Below, piece by piece: positions 47,301-55,848 of a stretch of DNA of 64,000 bases. Position 1 is the first letter of the stretch; every line of letters begins with the position of its first letter. The notes below the pieces were generated by a model. That model had not been told where the DNA came from. It ran no database searches and saw nothing but the letters and a program-made list of their open reading frames with translations. The translations under genes and the position numbers were made by a program. Source of the stretch: an uncultured Acidobacteriaceae bacterium (GTDB lineage: Bacteria; Acidobacteriota; Terriglobia; Terriglobales; Acidobacteriaceae); NCBI GenBank assembly GCA_903911925.1, contig CAIWFH010000110.1, positions 30,958-94,957 on the forward strand, in the 5' to 3' direction.

Positions 47301-48116
47301 ATGACGGAAAAACTTGAACGCCAGCCCGCAATCTTCCTGCCTCACGGCGGTGGGCCCTGCTTTTTTATGGACTGGACGTGGGGCCCGGCCGACACCTGGA
47401 ACGCCACGCAGCGATTTCTGGAGGGGACTTCGGCCTCGCTGCCCGCCCCGCCCAAAGCAATCCTGGTGGTGAGCGGGCACTGGGAAGAGCCGGCTTTCAC
47501 AGCCAGCGCTTCTGCCCGGCCCCAGTTGATCTTCGACTATTCCGGCTTTCCCGAGCACACCTACCAACTCACATGGCCGGCGCCAGGCGATCCGGAGTTG
47601 GCTTCACGAGTGGTTGAGTTGTTGGGCAACGCAGGGCTGCCTTCTGCGCTTAGCGCAGATCGAGGCTTCGACCATGGCGTGTTCGTGCCGCTGAAGGTGG
47701 CATTTCCGGAGGCGCGGATTCCGGTAGTCTCGCTGTCCCTTGCCAGTTCGCTTGACCCGGCACTTCATCTTGCGGCAGGGCGGGCGCTGGCGCCGCTGCG
47801 CGACGAGGGCGTGCTGATTGTGGGCAGCGGCATGAGCTTCCACAATTTGCGCGGCTATTTCAAGCCTGACACGCAAGCGCGGGCACGGGCATTCGACGCA
47901 TGGCTCATCCGGGCGGTCGAGTCCCCGGCGAAAGAGCGCGATACGCTGCTGACGGACTGGCGCTCGGCGCCGTTTGCCGCGTACTGCCACCCGCGCGAGG
48001 AGCACCTGATTCCGCTGCTGGTTGCGGCTGGAGCCGGTGGTCAAGCGCCGGGGGAGAGGATTTTTACTGATGAGCCAATGGGCGCGGCGATCAGCGCCTA
48101 CCGCTTTAACCGATAA
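47301..48116 (+). CDS. DODA-type extradiol aromatic ring-opening dioxygenase
   Basis: The 271-aa enzyme is of the class III extradiol group (4,5-DOPA dioxygenase, E. coli YgiD-like), which opens catechol-type rings using a divalent metal. Candidate metal and catalytic residues are in FLPHGGGP (His), VVSGHWEEPAF (His), RGFDHGVFVPLKVAFPEARIPVVSLSL (His) and CHPREEHLIPLLVAAGA (His, Glu). I chose the ATG at 47301 (MTEKLERQPAIF) with GAGGAGAAA upstream. It is a single gene. Which phenolic substrate it uses cannot be told. Confidence 0.9.
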   Translation: MTEKLERQPAIFLPHGGGPCFFMDWTWGPADTWNATQRFLEGTSASLPAPPKAILVVSGHWEEPAFTASASARPQLIFDYSGFPEHTYQLTWPAPGDPELASRVVELLGNAGLPSALSADRGFDHGVFVPLKVAFPEARIPVVSLSLASSLDPALHLAAGRALAPLRDEGVLIVGSGMSFHNLRGYFKPDTQARARAFDAWLIRAVESPAKERDTLLTDWRSAPFAAYCHPREEHLIPLLVAAGAGGQAPGERIFTDEPMGAAISAYRFNR

Positions 48117-48138
48117 CGAAGGCCTTTGGAACCGTCGG

Positions 48139-48591
48139 TCACAGCCCCTTGGACTGATACCAGGGCCGCCTGCGCCCCAGGTGCAGCCCGGATTCGATAA
48201 GAATCGCCACCAGGCAGAGGAGCATGGATAGGTCGGTTAGCGATTCGTGAAGAAAGGCCATCAAGCCCGTGTGCGGCACTTTCATCAGGGCAAAGGGCCC
48301 AAGCGGCCGGCCAAAGAGAATCGGGAATTTACTGGTTACCAATGCGGTCGCAATGATCACGAGCAGCATGAGAGCGGCGTCGCCGGCATAAAGATCGAGC
48401 AAGACCGCTGCGCCGCCCACCAATTCAGCGCCGCCCACCAGCGGGGCCAGGACATTCGGGAAAGGCAGTCCAATCGCGGCAAACCGCCCAGCGCCCAGTT
48501 CGTTGGGCAAAAGGAACTTGAGCGCTCCCTCCGTCAGGAACACCAGTGCCACGGCGATACGGATAAAAATCATGGGCAGATTTCGGTGCAT
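48139..48591 (-). CDS. DoxX-family membrane protein
   Basis: The 150-aa inner-membrane protein has four predicted helices. The first carries the family pattern FIRIAVALVFLTEGALKFLLPNELGAGRFAAIGLPFP, followed by LAPLVGGAELVGGAAVLLDLYAGDAALMLLVIIATAL. DoxX proteins were named from a quinol oxidase subunit, but most have no proven role; some are tied to redox stress. I chose the ATG at 48591 (MHRNLPMIF) with AAGGGAG before it. It converges on the dioxygenase gene, 22 bases away. Confidence 0.85.
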   Translation of the reverse strand: MHRNLPMIFIRIAVALVFLTEGALKFLLPNELGAGRFAAIGLPFPNVLAPLVGGAELVGGAAVLLDLYAGDAALMLLVIIATALVTSKFPILFGRPLGPFALMKVPHTGLMAFLHESLTDLSMLLCLVAILIESGLHLGRRRPWYQSKGL

Positions 48592-48688
48592 TCCAACTCC
48601 CTTGCACTGACTTTCGCTGGAAAGGCCCAATCAGAGTGCAGGAAGAGGCCGAAGTTCGAGCCAGACAGTGAAAGCATATCCCCTTACA

Positions 48689-49195
48689 CTAGGCAATTTC
48701 ACTGCCAAGCAGATCTTCTACGGCGGAAGCGAGGGATTTCGGCTCTACCGTGGGGGCGAAGCGATCTGTGACGCCGCCCTGCCGGTCAACCAGAAATTTC
48801 GTGAAATTCCACTTGATGCGCCCGGTGCCGAAGATGCCGGGCTTCTGCTGCTTCAGAAAGGCATAAAGAGGGTGAGTGTGCGGGCCGTTGACCTCAATCT
48901 TTGAAAACATGGGGAAACTGACGCCATAGTTCTGCTGGCAAAAGGCGCCAATCTCCGGCTCCGCCTCTGGTTCCTGCGCTCCAAACTGGTTGCAAGGGAA
49001 GCCGAGAACCTCAAAGCCGCGGCTCTTGCAGGCCAGGTAAAGCTGCTCAAGACCGGCATATTGAGGGGTAAAACCGCATTTGCTGGCGGTATTGACAATC
49101 AGCAGCACGCGGCCCCGGAACTCGGACAGGCTCAGCAGGCGGCCGTCCAGCAGTGGGGCAGAAAATTCATAAATTGACCGCCGCGGCTCTTCCAT
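48689..49195 (-). CDS. Glutathione peroxidase-family protein
   Basis: This thiol peroxidase of 168 aa reduces peroxides with thioredoxin or glutathione. The catalytic tetrad is present: Cys in NTASKCGFTPQY, Gln in GFPCNQFGAQEP, and Trp and Asn in IKWNFTKFLVD. It is the cysteine, not selenocysteine, form, as in most bacteria. I chose the ATG at 49195 (MEEPRRSIYEF) with GGAGA about ten bases upstream. The gene reads away from bamA across a 452-base spacer. Confidence 0.93.
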   Translation of the reverse strand: MEEPRRSIYEFSAPLLDGRLLSLSEFRGRVLLIVNTASKCGFTPQYAGLEQLYLACKSRGFEVLGFPCNQFGAQEPEAEPEIGAFCQQNYGVSFPMFSKIEVNGPHTHPLYAFLKQQKPGIFGTGRIKWNFTKFLVDRQGGVTDRFAPTVEPKSLASAVEDLLGSEIA

Positions 49196-49339
49196 CGCGT
49201 AAAAGTCTCCACGGGCAGGGGAATTCACACACTCTCTTGCCGCGTTTAAGGGATGCGATGGGGCAGGCGGGCGATGCAAATCCGACCCAACCCGCCCGGG
49301 TCCGATAGACTGTGGGTTGGGTCCCAAATTCTTCGGGGT

Positions 49340-49388
49340 GGTTTCCCGGGGCACTCAACGGCAGGCTTTTGCCGTTGGGGTGGAAACC
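49340..49388. repeat. Nested hairpin repeat upstream of bamA
   Basis: GGTTTCC (49340-49346) and GGAAACC (49382-49388) enclose a second hairpin CAACGGCA (49356-49363) / TGCCGTTG (49370-49377). The motif GGGGCAC next to it recalls the hairpins near 840 and 930, so it may be another interspersed repeat. The remainder of the 49196-49647 spacer shows no gene. Confidence 0.5.
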
Positions 49389-49647
49389 GGGGCTCAGAGC
49401 AGCAGGTTCTGGAATAAAGGCCAGCCCGAGTCCGCAGGGCCAATCGCGGCAGGGAAATTCCGGGGAGAAAGCGATTTTGCGGGCCGATTGGCGCCCTGAC
49501 GATTTGGGCAGGGTGACCGCGGTCAAATATAATCGTTCTTTCCTCGAGCAGGACCAGATTTTCAGCAATTGGGGTGTGCATATTTTTCCCGTGAAGCCGA
49601 ACTATGGATCGCACCAGTACTTGTGCTCGCCGCAGGGCTCCCGCCCG

Positions 49648-52551
49648 GTGAAGATCAAGCACACTTCCATCACACGTGCCCCGAGGCTCGCAGGCCTGCC
49701 GGCGCGGATGATGATGTTGTTCGCGCTGGTGCTTGTTGCCGGCTCGGCCCTGGCCCAGCAGCCGCTGACGATTGAGCAGATTCGCGTCATCGGCAACAGG
49801 CGGATTCCGAAAGAGACCGTACTGGCGCGGCTTTTTACCCACCCCGGCGAAACATACGACCCCATTTCCGTCGAGCGCGACTTCAACTCGCTGTGGAACA
49901 CGGGCTATTTCGACGATTTGCGCATCGAGCGCGAGGACTCTGAGAAGGGCATCATCCTGAACGTTTTTGTCCGGGAAAAGCCCACGATCCGCGAGATCAA
50001 CTACAAGGGGCTGAATGCCGTCTCGCAGTCCGACGTGCTGGACCGCTTCAAGAAGGAAAAAGTCGGGCTGACCGTAGAGAGCCAGTACGATCCTGCCAGG
50101 ATCAAGCGGGCCGAGACGGTTCTGAAAGACATCCTCTCAGAGCACGGCCACCAGTTTGCCACCATCAAGACCGAGGTGAAGACCATTCCACCGGCCTCGG
50201 TGCAGGTGAACTTCAACATCAAGGAAGGCCCGACCGTGAAGGTCGGCCAGATCAAGTTCACGGGCAACGAGCACATCAGCAGCCTGCCGCTGCGCCGCTC
50301 GATGAAGAACCTGAAGCCGATCGGCATTCCCTATTCGCTCATCTTTGAAAATCTGATCCCCCAGACTTTCGACGCTTCGAAGCTGGAAGAGGATACGGAG
50401 CGGGTGCGCCAGGCTTACCGCGACAAGGGCTACTACAACGCCGCGGTCGAAGAGCCAAAGACCCAGATTCGCGACCAGGGCGGGCTGAACTGGTTTACCT
50501 TCCGTCCCAACAAGGGCAAACGCATTGACATTCTGATGCCGATTGAAGAGGGTGCACGCTACCGGCTGGGTACGATCACCTTCACCGGCAACAAAGCGGT
50601 CAGGAACATGAGGGTCCTGCGCGGAACCTTTGCCGTGAAAGACGGCGACTGGTTTGAAGCCACCACCATCGCCAAGGGCCTTGAGAGTTTGAAGAAGAAC
50701 TACGGAACGCTGGGCTACATCAACTTCGGCGCAATTCCGAAGCCGGTGTTCGACGAGGACAAGAAGACCGTTTCGCTGGTGATCGACATCGACGAAGGCA
50801 AGCCTTTCTACGTGTCCCGCATAGAGTTCCAGGGCAACACGATCACCCGCGACAAGGTGATCCGCCGCGAACTGATGCTGGAGGAAGGGTCGGTCTACAA
50901 CTCCAACCTCTGGGAGTACAGCCTTTTGCGCTTGAACCAGTTGGAGTACTTTGAGCCGCTCAAGGTGGACCAGGACTCGGAAGCCCATCAGGATGCCGAA
51001 GCCGGCACCGTTGACCTGCTGCTGAAGGTGAAGGAGAAGGGCAAAAATTCTATCGGCCTGAACGGCGGCATCAGCGGCCTCTCGGGAGCTTTCCTTGGCG
51101 TGAACTACCAGACCAACAACTTCCTGGGCCTGGGCGAAACGCTGAGCCTGCAGGGCAACCTGGGCAACACCAACCGCCAGTTCATGTTCGGCTTTACCCA
51201 GCCCTATGTGCGCAACCGGCCACTGAACGTGGGCTTCCAGCTCTTCAACAACAAGTCGGACTTTAACGCCGCCAAGTCGTACTCGACCGGGGCCGGAGCG
51301 TCCGCCAACTTGACCGCGGCCCAGCAATCTCTGGCGCAGAACTACAACCAGGCATCGACGGGCTTCAACTGGTCGGCGAGTTATCCGCTCAAGCGGCATG
51401 CCTTTCAGCGTGTGGGTTTCACCTACAACCTGAATAAGGCGACCATTACAGCATTCAGTACCGCATCTCAGTCCTTCTTCCAGACCATCAGCTTCCGGTC
51501 CGGAATCCAGGGCTCGAATGCGCTGCAGGGAATCATCACCAGTTCGATTTCATTAAGCTACACCTACAACACCATCAACAATCCGATGAAGCCGCGCAGC
51601 GGCAAGGAATACACGGCCTTGTTCCAGTTGGCCGGTTTGTATGGCAACGTGCGCTATTTCTCGCCGCTGGTGGCTTACAAGCGTTTCATGTCGATGCACT
51701 ACCTGACGCCCAACGCCAACGGGCGCAACGTGCTTGGCCTCCGCGCGCAGTTGGGTTATGTGCAGGGCTTTGGCGGCGATGTGGCTCCGCCCAACAACCG
51801 CTTCTTTACGGGCGGCGACGGAGATTTGCGCGGCTTTGACGTTCGCGGCGCCACTCCTTATGGCTACGTCCCGAACCGCATCACGGTGCAGTTGACCAAT
51901 CCTGACGGCACCTGCGTGCCGCGCGATCCTACCAATCCTCAGTTGAACCAATGCATCCTGGTGCCGCTGCCAACTTACGGAATCGCCTCAATCGGCGGCG
52001 ATACCAGTTTGACCACCAACGCCGAGTACCGCATCCCGATAGCCGGGCCGGTGACTTTCTCGCTATTTGACGACTTCGGCATGGACGTGGCGCTTAACAA
52101 GGGGCAGCTCAAGCAGAGCCCCGAGGGATTTGCCTCGTTGACGGCTCCCCTCTATGGTTGCCCGGTGTACAACAACGGGTCCTGCCAAGGCGGCATCCCG
52201 GGGTCCCAGGTTGGTTTCGTTCGCGACATCAGGCCCATCACGGGCGCCAACTTTGTCCCCCGCATGTCACTCGGAGCCGAAATATCGGTCATCATGCCGG
52301 TAATCAACGCCCCGTTCCGGCTATATTTCGCATACAACCCGCTACGGCTCTTTGAGACGCCCACCTGCCACTCTGTTGCGGGCGGGGGGAACAAAGAAAG
52401 CTGCACGGCTGAGCTGATCACCCGCGACATGTTCCCTCCAGGCGGCGCAGGCGACTACACCTACGCAGAGTCGATCCAGGCATACGGAGCGCAGTTCCAG
52501 CTCCGCGAGCCGCGTAAGACCTTCCGCCTGACCGTTTCCACGACGTTCTAG
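49648..52551 (+). CDS. bamA: Outer-membrane protein assembly factor BamA
   Basis: BamA folds and inserts beta-barrel proteins into the outer membrane. After a signal peptide (ARMMMLFALVLVAGSALAQ) come five POTRA domains, starting IEQIRVIGNRRIPKETVLARLFTHPGETYD, with later units at INYKGLNAVSQSDV, IKFTGNEHISS, ITFTGNKAVRNM and IEFQGNTITRDKVI. The 16-strand barrel follows, with the FTGGDGDLRGFDVRG loop (VRGF/Y-type motif) and the terminal FRLTVSTTF ending in Phe. The exact start is uncertain. I take the GTG at 49648 (VKIKHTSITRAPR); GTG 49591 or ATG 49708 are also possible, and the frame is open back to 49312. skp follows 380 bases on. Confidence 0.95.
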   Translation: MKIKHTSITRAPRLAGLPARMMMLFALVLVAGSALAQQPLTIEQIRVIGNRRIPKETVLARLFTHPGETYDPISVERDFNSLWNTGYFDDLRIEREDSEKGIILNVFVREKPTIREINYKGLNAVSQSDVLDRFKKEKVGLTVESQYDPARIKRAETVLKDILSEHGHQFATIKTEVKTIPPASVQVNFNIKEGPTVKVGQIKFTGNEHISSLPLRRSMKNLKPIGIPYSLIFENLIPQTFDASKLEEDTERVRQAYRDKGYYNAAVEEPKTQIRDQGGLNWFTFRPNKGKRIDILMPIEEGARYRLGTITFTGNKAVRNMRVLRGTFAVKDGDWFEATTIAKGLESLKKNYGTLGYINFGAIPKPVFDEDKKTVSLVIDIDEGKPFYVSRIEFQGNTITRDKVIRRELMLEEGSVYNSNLWEYSLLRLNQLEYFEPLKVDQDSEAHQDAEAGTVDLLLKVKEKGKNSIGLNGGISGLSGAFLGVNYQTNNFLGLGETLSLQGNLGNTNRQFMFGFTQPYVRNRPLNVGFQLFNNKSDFNAAKSYSTGAGASANLTAAQQSLAQNYNQASTGFNWSASYPLKRHAFQRVGFTYNLNKATITAFSTASQSFFQTISFRSGIQGSNALQGIITSSISLSYTYNTINNPMKPRSGKEYTALFQLAGLYGNVRYFSPLVAYKRFMSMHYLTPNANGRNVLGLRAQLGYVQGFGGDVAPPNNRFFTGGDGDLRGFDVRGATPYGYVPNRITVQLTNPDGTCVPRDPTNPQLNQCILVPLPTYGIASIGGDTSLTTNAEYRIPIAGPVTFSLFDDFGMDVALNKGQLKQSPEGFASLTAPLYGCPVYNNGSCQGGIPGSQVGFVRDIRPITGANFVPRMSLGAEISVIMPVINAPFRLYFAYNPLRLFETPTCHSVAGGGNKESCTAELITRDMFPPGGAGDYTYAESIQAYGAQFQLREPRKTFRLTVSTTF

Positions 52552-52575
52552 GAACAGGCATTGACCGGACACTCG

Positions 52576-52604
52576 AAAGGGCCGCTCACGACGAGCGGCC
52601 CTTT
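52576..52604. terminator. Hairpin after bamA
   Basis: AAAGGGCCGCTC (52576-52587) and GAGCGGCCCTTT (52593-52604) are perfect 12-bp arms around a 5-nt loop, 25 bases past the bamA stop codon. The T-run is short. Confidence 0.75.
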
Positions 52605-52739
52605 GAGCATTTGCGGCCCATCCAGGCCGCCTTCGGGCAAGAAGTCCAGCGTCCAGGGCGCCATGCCGGCTGCCGGCGACAACAGATGTGACAGCCGAGC
52701 AAATCCATCGGGGATGCGCAGATTTAACACCTTCCTGGT

Positions 52740-52768
52740 TTGACGCTCCCAGCCAGCCCTCCTATAAT
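52740..52768 (+). promoter_or_regulatory. Sigma-70 promoter of skp
   Basis: TTGACG (52740-52745), a 17-bp spacer and TATAAT (52763-52768) are a near-consensus housekeeping promoter, lying 164 bases before the skp ATG. So skp is transcribed independently of bamA although the two genes work in the same pathway. The rest of the 52552-52931 spacer shows nothing else. Confidence 0.85.
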
Positions 52769-52931
52769 CCTGATAGTTCCTGCTGACGTCTCCGTCCGGG
52801 TCTTTTCTTTGCCCTGCGTTATTTTTGGGGCATTCCGGGAAGGACCGTGAGGTTTCTCAGGAGGCACAGGCTTGGTTTCGTGCTGAAACGCGAACCGCCA
52901 CACAGGAATTCCGAAGGAGTTTTAGACTCAC

Positions 52932-53564
52932 ATGAAGCGTTCGCTTGCACTTGCCGTCACGCTGGCCTCGGGTTTTGTCCTGAGCGCCGCCGCCCAAACA
53001 CCGGCCGCCCCCGCGGCGCCTGCCGGTCCAGCCAAGATCGCCGTAATCGCCTTTCAGGCAGCGGTGGGCCAAACCAACGAATTTCAGCGCAACTTTGCCG
53101 ACCTTCAGAAGAAATACGATCCGAAGCGCCAGACACTGAAGACCCTCAGCGACGAGATCGACAACCTGACCAAGCAGTTGCAGGCCCAGGGCGACAAGTT
53201 GAGTGAAGGCGAACGTGCCAGCCGCGCCAAGACCATCGACGACAAGAAGAAACAGCTGCAGCGCCAGGGTGAAGACGCTCAGAATGACTTTCAGGGCGAG
53301 ATGCAGGAGATGTACAACGGCGTAGCCTCAAAGGTCTACGACGTCCTGTCAACCTACGCGCAGGCTCAGGGCTACACGCTGGTTCTGGATGTGAGCCAGC
53401 AGCAGAACCCGGTCCTGTTCGCCAACGAGTCGACCAACATCACCAAGGCGATTCTGGATGCCTACAACGTGAAGTCGGGCGTACCTGCTCCGCCGCCGTC
53501 GGCACAGCAGACCGCTCCTCCGGCGGCTCCCAAGCCGGCTCCCAAGGCCCCCGCATCGAAGTAG
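52932..53564 (+). CDS. skp: Periplasmic chaperone Skp/OmpH family
   Basis: This periplasmic holdase keeps unfolded outer-membrane proteins soluble on the way to BamA. The 210-aa protein has a signal peptide (KRSLALAVTLASGFVLSAAAQ), the N-terminal strand KIAVIAFQAAV, a long coiled coil (about 50-130, FQRNFADLQKKYDPKRQTLKTLSDEIDNLTKQLQAQ... KKKQLQRQGEDAQNDFQGEMQEMYNGVASKV), and the C-terminal core YAQAQGYTLVLDVSQQQNPVLFANESTNITKAILDAYN. A Pro/Ala-rich tail of about 35 residues follows. GGAG precedes the ATG at 52932. It has its own strong promoter and lies beside bamA, a common pairing. Confidence 0.93.
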   Translation: MKRSLALAVTLASGFVLSAAAQTPAAPAAPAGPAKIAVIAFQAAVGQTNEFQRNFADLQKKYDPKRQTLKTLSDEIDNLTKQLQAQGDKLSEGERASRAKTIDDKKKQLQRQGEDAQNDFQGEMQEMYNGVASKVYDVLSTYAQAQGYTLVLDVSQQQNPVLFANESTNITKAILDAYNVKSGVPAPPPSAQQTAPPAAPKPAPKAPASK

Positions 53565-53583
53565 CTAAGCGAATCAATTGTTC

Positions 53584-53614
53584 ACGAAGGCCCCGCCTGG
53601 CGGGGCCTTCGTGT
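53584..53614. terminator. Terminator after skp
   Basis: ACGAAGGCCCCGCC and GCGGGGCCTTCGT are near-perfect arms around a very short loop (TG), 20 bases past the skp stop codon, followed by a short T-rich stretch (GTGTTTGTG). Confidence 0.8.
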
Positions 53615-53929
53615 TTGTGCGGCGAAGCCCTGGAAAAGCGGCAAATTGGCTCGGCGAGATTCGGCATCTCAAAGAGCTGCCTGCTGTGGGAAAAAATGTG
53701 GAAATCTTTCCAGATTGGGGCGAAAAAAATCAGATTTCCTCTCTTGCCAACTCTGAGCAGATTCTGATAATGACAGCAAGTCCTTATATATGAATAGGAA
53801 TGCACCCCTGATTCCAAGCCAAGAGGCCGCACCATCGGTCTAACCCGTGAGGCCGCAGGTTCGTGAGCTTTCCACAGTTGTTGATGAACATCAAATGAAG
53901 ACGATGTGCACCAGATCACAAATACGGGT
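53615..53929. other. 315-base AT-rich spacer between skp and lepA
   Basis: No gene is seen. The spacer is AT-rich for this genome and has three copies of a CCACA-type motif: TGTGGGAAA (53685), TGTGGAAAT (53697) and CTTTCCACA (53868). These are distant from the DnaA box consensus (two mismatches each). It lies between convergent genes, so promoters are not expected here. Confidence 0.4.
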
Positions 53930-55741
53930 CTATTTCTGCGTATCTTCGCCTATTCGAAGGACCGCCAGGAAGGCTTCCTGGGGAATGTCGACCTTGCCAA
54001 TGCGCTTCATGCGCTTCTTGCCTTCCTTCTGCTTTTCCAGCAACTTGCGCTTGCGGCTGATGTCGCCGCCGTAGCACTTGGCAATCACGTTCTTGCGCAG
54101 CGGGCTGACCGTCTCGCGGGAGATGATCTTGGCGCCGATGGCGGCCTGGATGGCGACTTCGAATTGCTGGCGGGGGATGAGTTCGCGCATTTTGGAAACC
54201 AGCGCCCGGCCGCGCTCATAAGCAAAGTCCCGGTGCACAATGACCGACAGCGCATCCACAGGCTCGCCGGAAACCAGAATGTCGAGCTTGACCATGGGCG
54301 ACTCCCACTCGCCGGCAAGCTGATAGTCCAGCGAAGCATAGCCGCGGGAGATGGACTTGAGGCGGTCGTAGAAGTCGAGAACGATTTCGTTGAGCGGCAA
54401 CTCGTAGGTCAACAGCACACGGGTCTGCGTGACGTACTCAAAGTTGACCTGCTTGCCGCGCTTCTCCTCAACCAGCTTGAAAATGCCGCCGACATATTCT
54501 TCGTTGGTCAGGATCTTTGCCGTGATGACAGGTTCGCGGATGCATTTGATGTTGGTGGGGTCGGGCCAGCGAGAGGGGTTGTCCACCTCGAGCACGGTGC
54601 CATCGGTGAGCACGATGTGGTAGCGAACGCCAGGCGCGGTGGTAATCAGGTCCAGTTCGTACTCGCGCTCAAGCCGCTCCTGAATGATCTCCATGTGCAG
54701 CAGGCCCAGGAATCCACAGCGGAAGCCGAAGCCCAGGGCAACGGAACTTTCCGGCTCGAAGAAGAATGAGGAGTCGTTGAGGCGAAGCTTCTCAAGAGCG
54801 TCGCGCAGCAGCGTGTGCTCGTGCGAGTCAACGGTGTAAAGGCCGCTGAAGACCATGGGCTTGATGTCTTCAAAGCCTGGAAGTTGCGCGGCTGCGGGTC
54901 TTGCTTCTTCGGTTACCGTGTCGCCAATCTTGGTGTCGCCCACATTCTTGATGGTTGCCGCAAAGAAGCCGACTTCGCCGGCGGTGAGTTCGCCAATTTC
55001 GACCGGCTTGGGCATCAGCACGCCCATCGATTCCACTTCGAAGGATTTTCCGTTCGACATCAGCCGGATGCGCTGGCCTTTGCGCATGGTCCCCCGCATC
55101 ACGCGCACCAGCACAATGACGCCGCGGTAGGCATCGAACCAGGAGTCGAAGATGAGCGCCTGCAGCGGCGCACTGGGATCGCCGGTGGGCGGAGGCAGCC
55201 GGTTGACGATAGCCTCCAGCACTTCCCCAATGCCCTGGCCGGTCTTGGCGCTCACAGCGATCGCATCGGTGGCGTCCAACCCTACAGCCTTTTCGATCGC
55301 TTCCTGGGTGCGCAGAATGTCGGCGGAGGGCAGGTCGATCTTGTTGATGATGGGAATGATCTCAAGGCCGTGGTTGATGGCCAGGTAGGCGTTGGCCAGA
55401 GTCTGCGCCTCTACGCCCTGGCTGGCGTCCACCACCAGCAGGGCGCCCTCGCAGGAGGCCAGCGAACGGGAGACCTCGTAACTGAAGTCCACGTGACCGG
55501 GAGTGTCAATCAGGTTCAACTGGTAGGTGTTGCCATCGTGGGCCTTGTACATCATGCGCACGGCGTGGGCCTTGATGGTAATGCCGCGCTCGCGCTCCAA
55601 ATCCATGTCGTCCAGGATCTGGGCCTGCATTTCGCGGCCGGTGACGGAACCCGTAAATTCCAGAAGACGGTCGCTCAATGTCGACTTGCCGTGGTCGATG
55701 TGGGCGATAATTGCGAAATTTCGAAGGAACCGAGCGTCCAT
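53930..55741 (-). CDS. lepA: Elongation factor 4 (LepA)
   Basis: LepA is a translational GTPase that acts on stalled or initiating ribosomes. The 603-aa protein has the G1-G5 motifs ([54 protein letters not shown]), EF-G-like domains, and the LepA-specific C-terminus with [23 protein letters not shown] and [26 protein letters not shown] chose the ATG at 55741 ([16 protein letters not shown]), the standard N-terminus; an in-frame ATG 57 bases upstream adds atypical residues. It diverges from the transglycosylase gene. Confidence 0.97.
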   Translation of the reverse strand: MDARFLRNFAIIAHIDHGKSTLSDRLLEFTGSVTGREMQAQILDDMDLERERGITIKAHAVRMMYKAHDGNTYQLNLIDTPGHVDFSYEVSRSLASCEGALLVVDASQGVEAQTLANAYLAINHGLEIIPIINKIDLPSADILRTQEAIEKAVGLDATDAIAVSAKTGQGIGEVLEAIVNRLPPPTGDPSAPLQALIFDSWFDAYRGVIVLVRVMRGTMRKGQRIRLMSNGKSFEVESMGVLMPKPVEIGELTAGEVGFFAATIKNVGDTKIGDTVTEEARPAAAQLPGFEDIKPMVFSGLYTVDSHEHTLLRDALEKLRLNDSSFFFEPESSVALGFGFRCGFLGLLHMEIIQERLEREYELDLITTAPGVRYHIVLTDGTVLEVDNPSRWPDPTNIKCIREPVITAKILTNEEYVGGIFKLVEEKRGKQVNFEYVTQTRVLLTYELPLNEIVLDFYDRLKSISRGYASLDYQLAGEWESPMVKLDILVSGEPVDALSVIVHRDFAYERGRALVSKMRELIPRQQFEVAIQAAIGAKIISRETVSPLRKNVIAKCYGGDISRKRKLLEKQKEGKKRMKRIGKVDIPQEAFLAVLRIGEDTQK

Positions 55742-55848
55742 TGGTGGCCTGGCATGGAAGGGATTTGCGCACAACAGCACGCGCTCCCTCCATGGCATAG
55801 CTTATCATCGGCATAGTATCTTCTGCGGCTGGGGCACCTGCATCCTTC

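Noticed and set aside
50137..51399. A 420-codon open frame opposite bamA
   Set aside because: No domain and it covers POTRA and barrel codons that are clearly constrained on the plus strand.
53685..53876. Possible DnaA boxes in the skp-lepA spacer
   Set aside because: The three CCACA motifs each have two mismatches to TTATCCACA; too weak to call, though mentioned as an alternative origin site.
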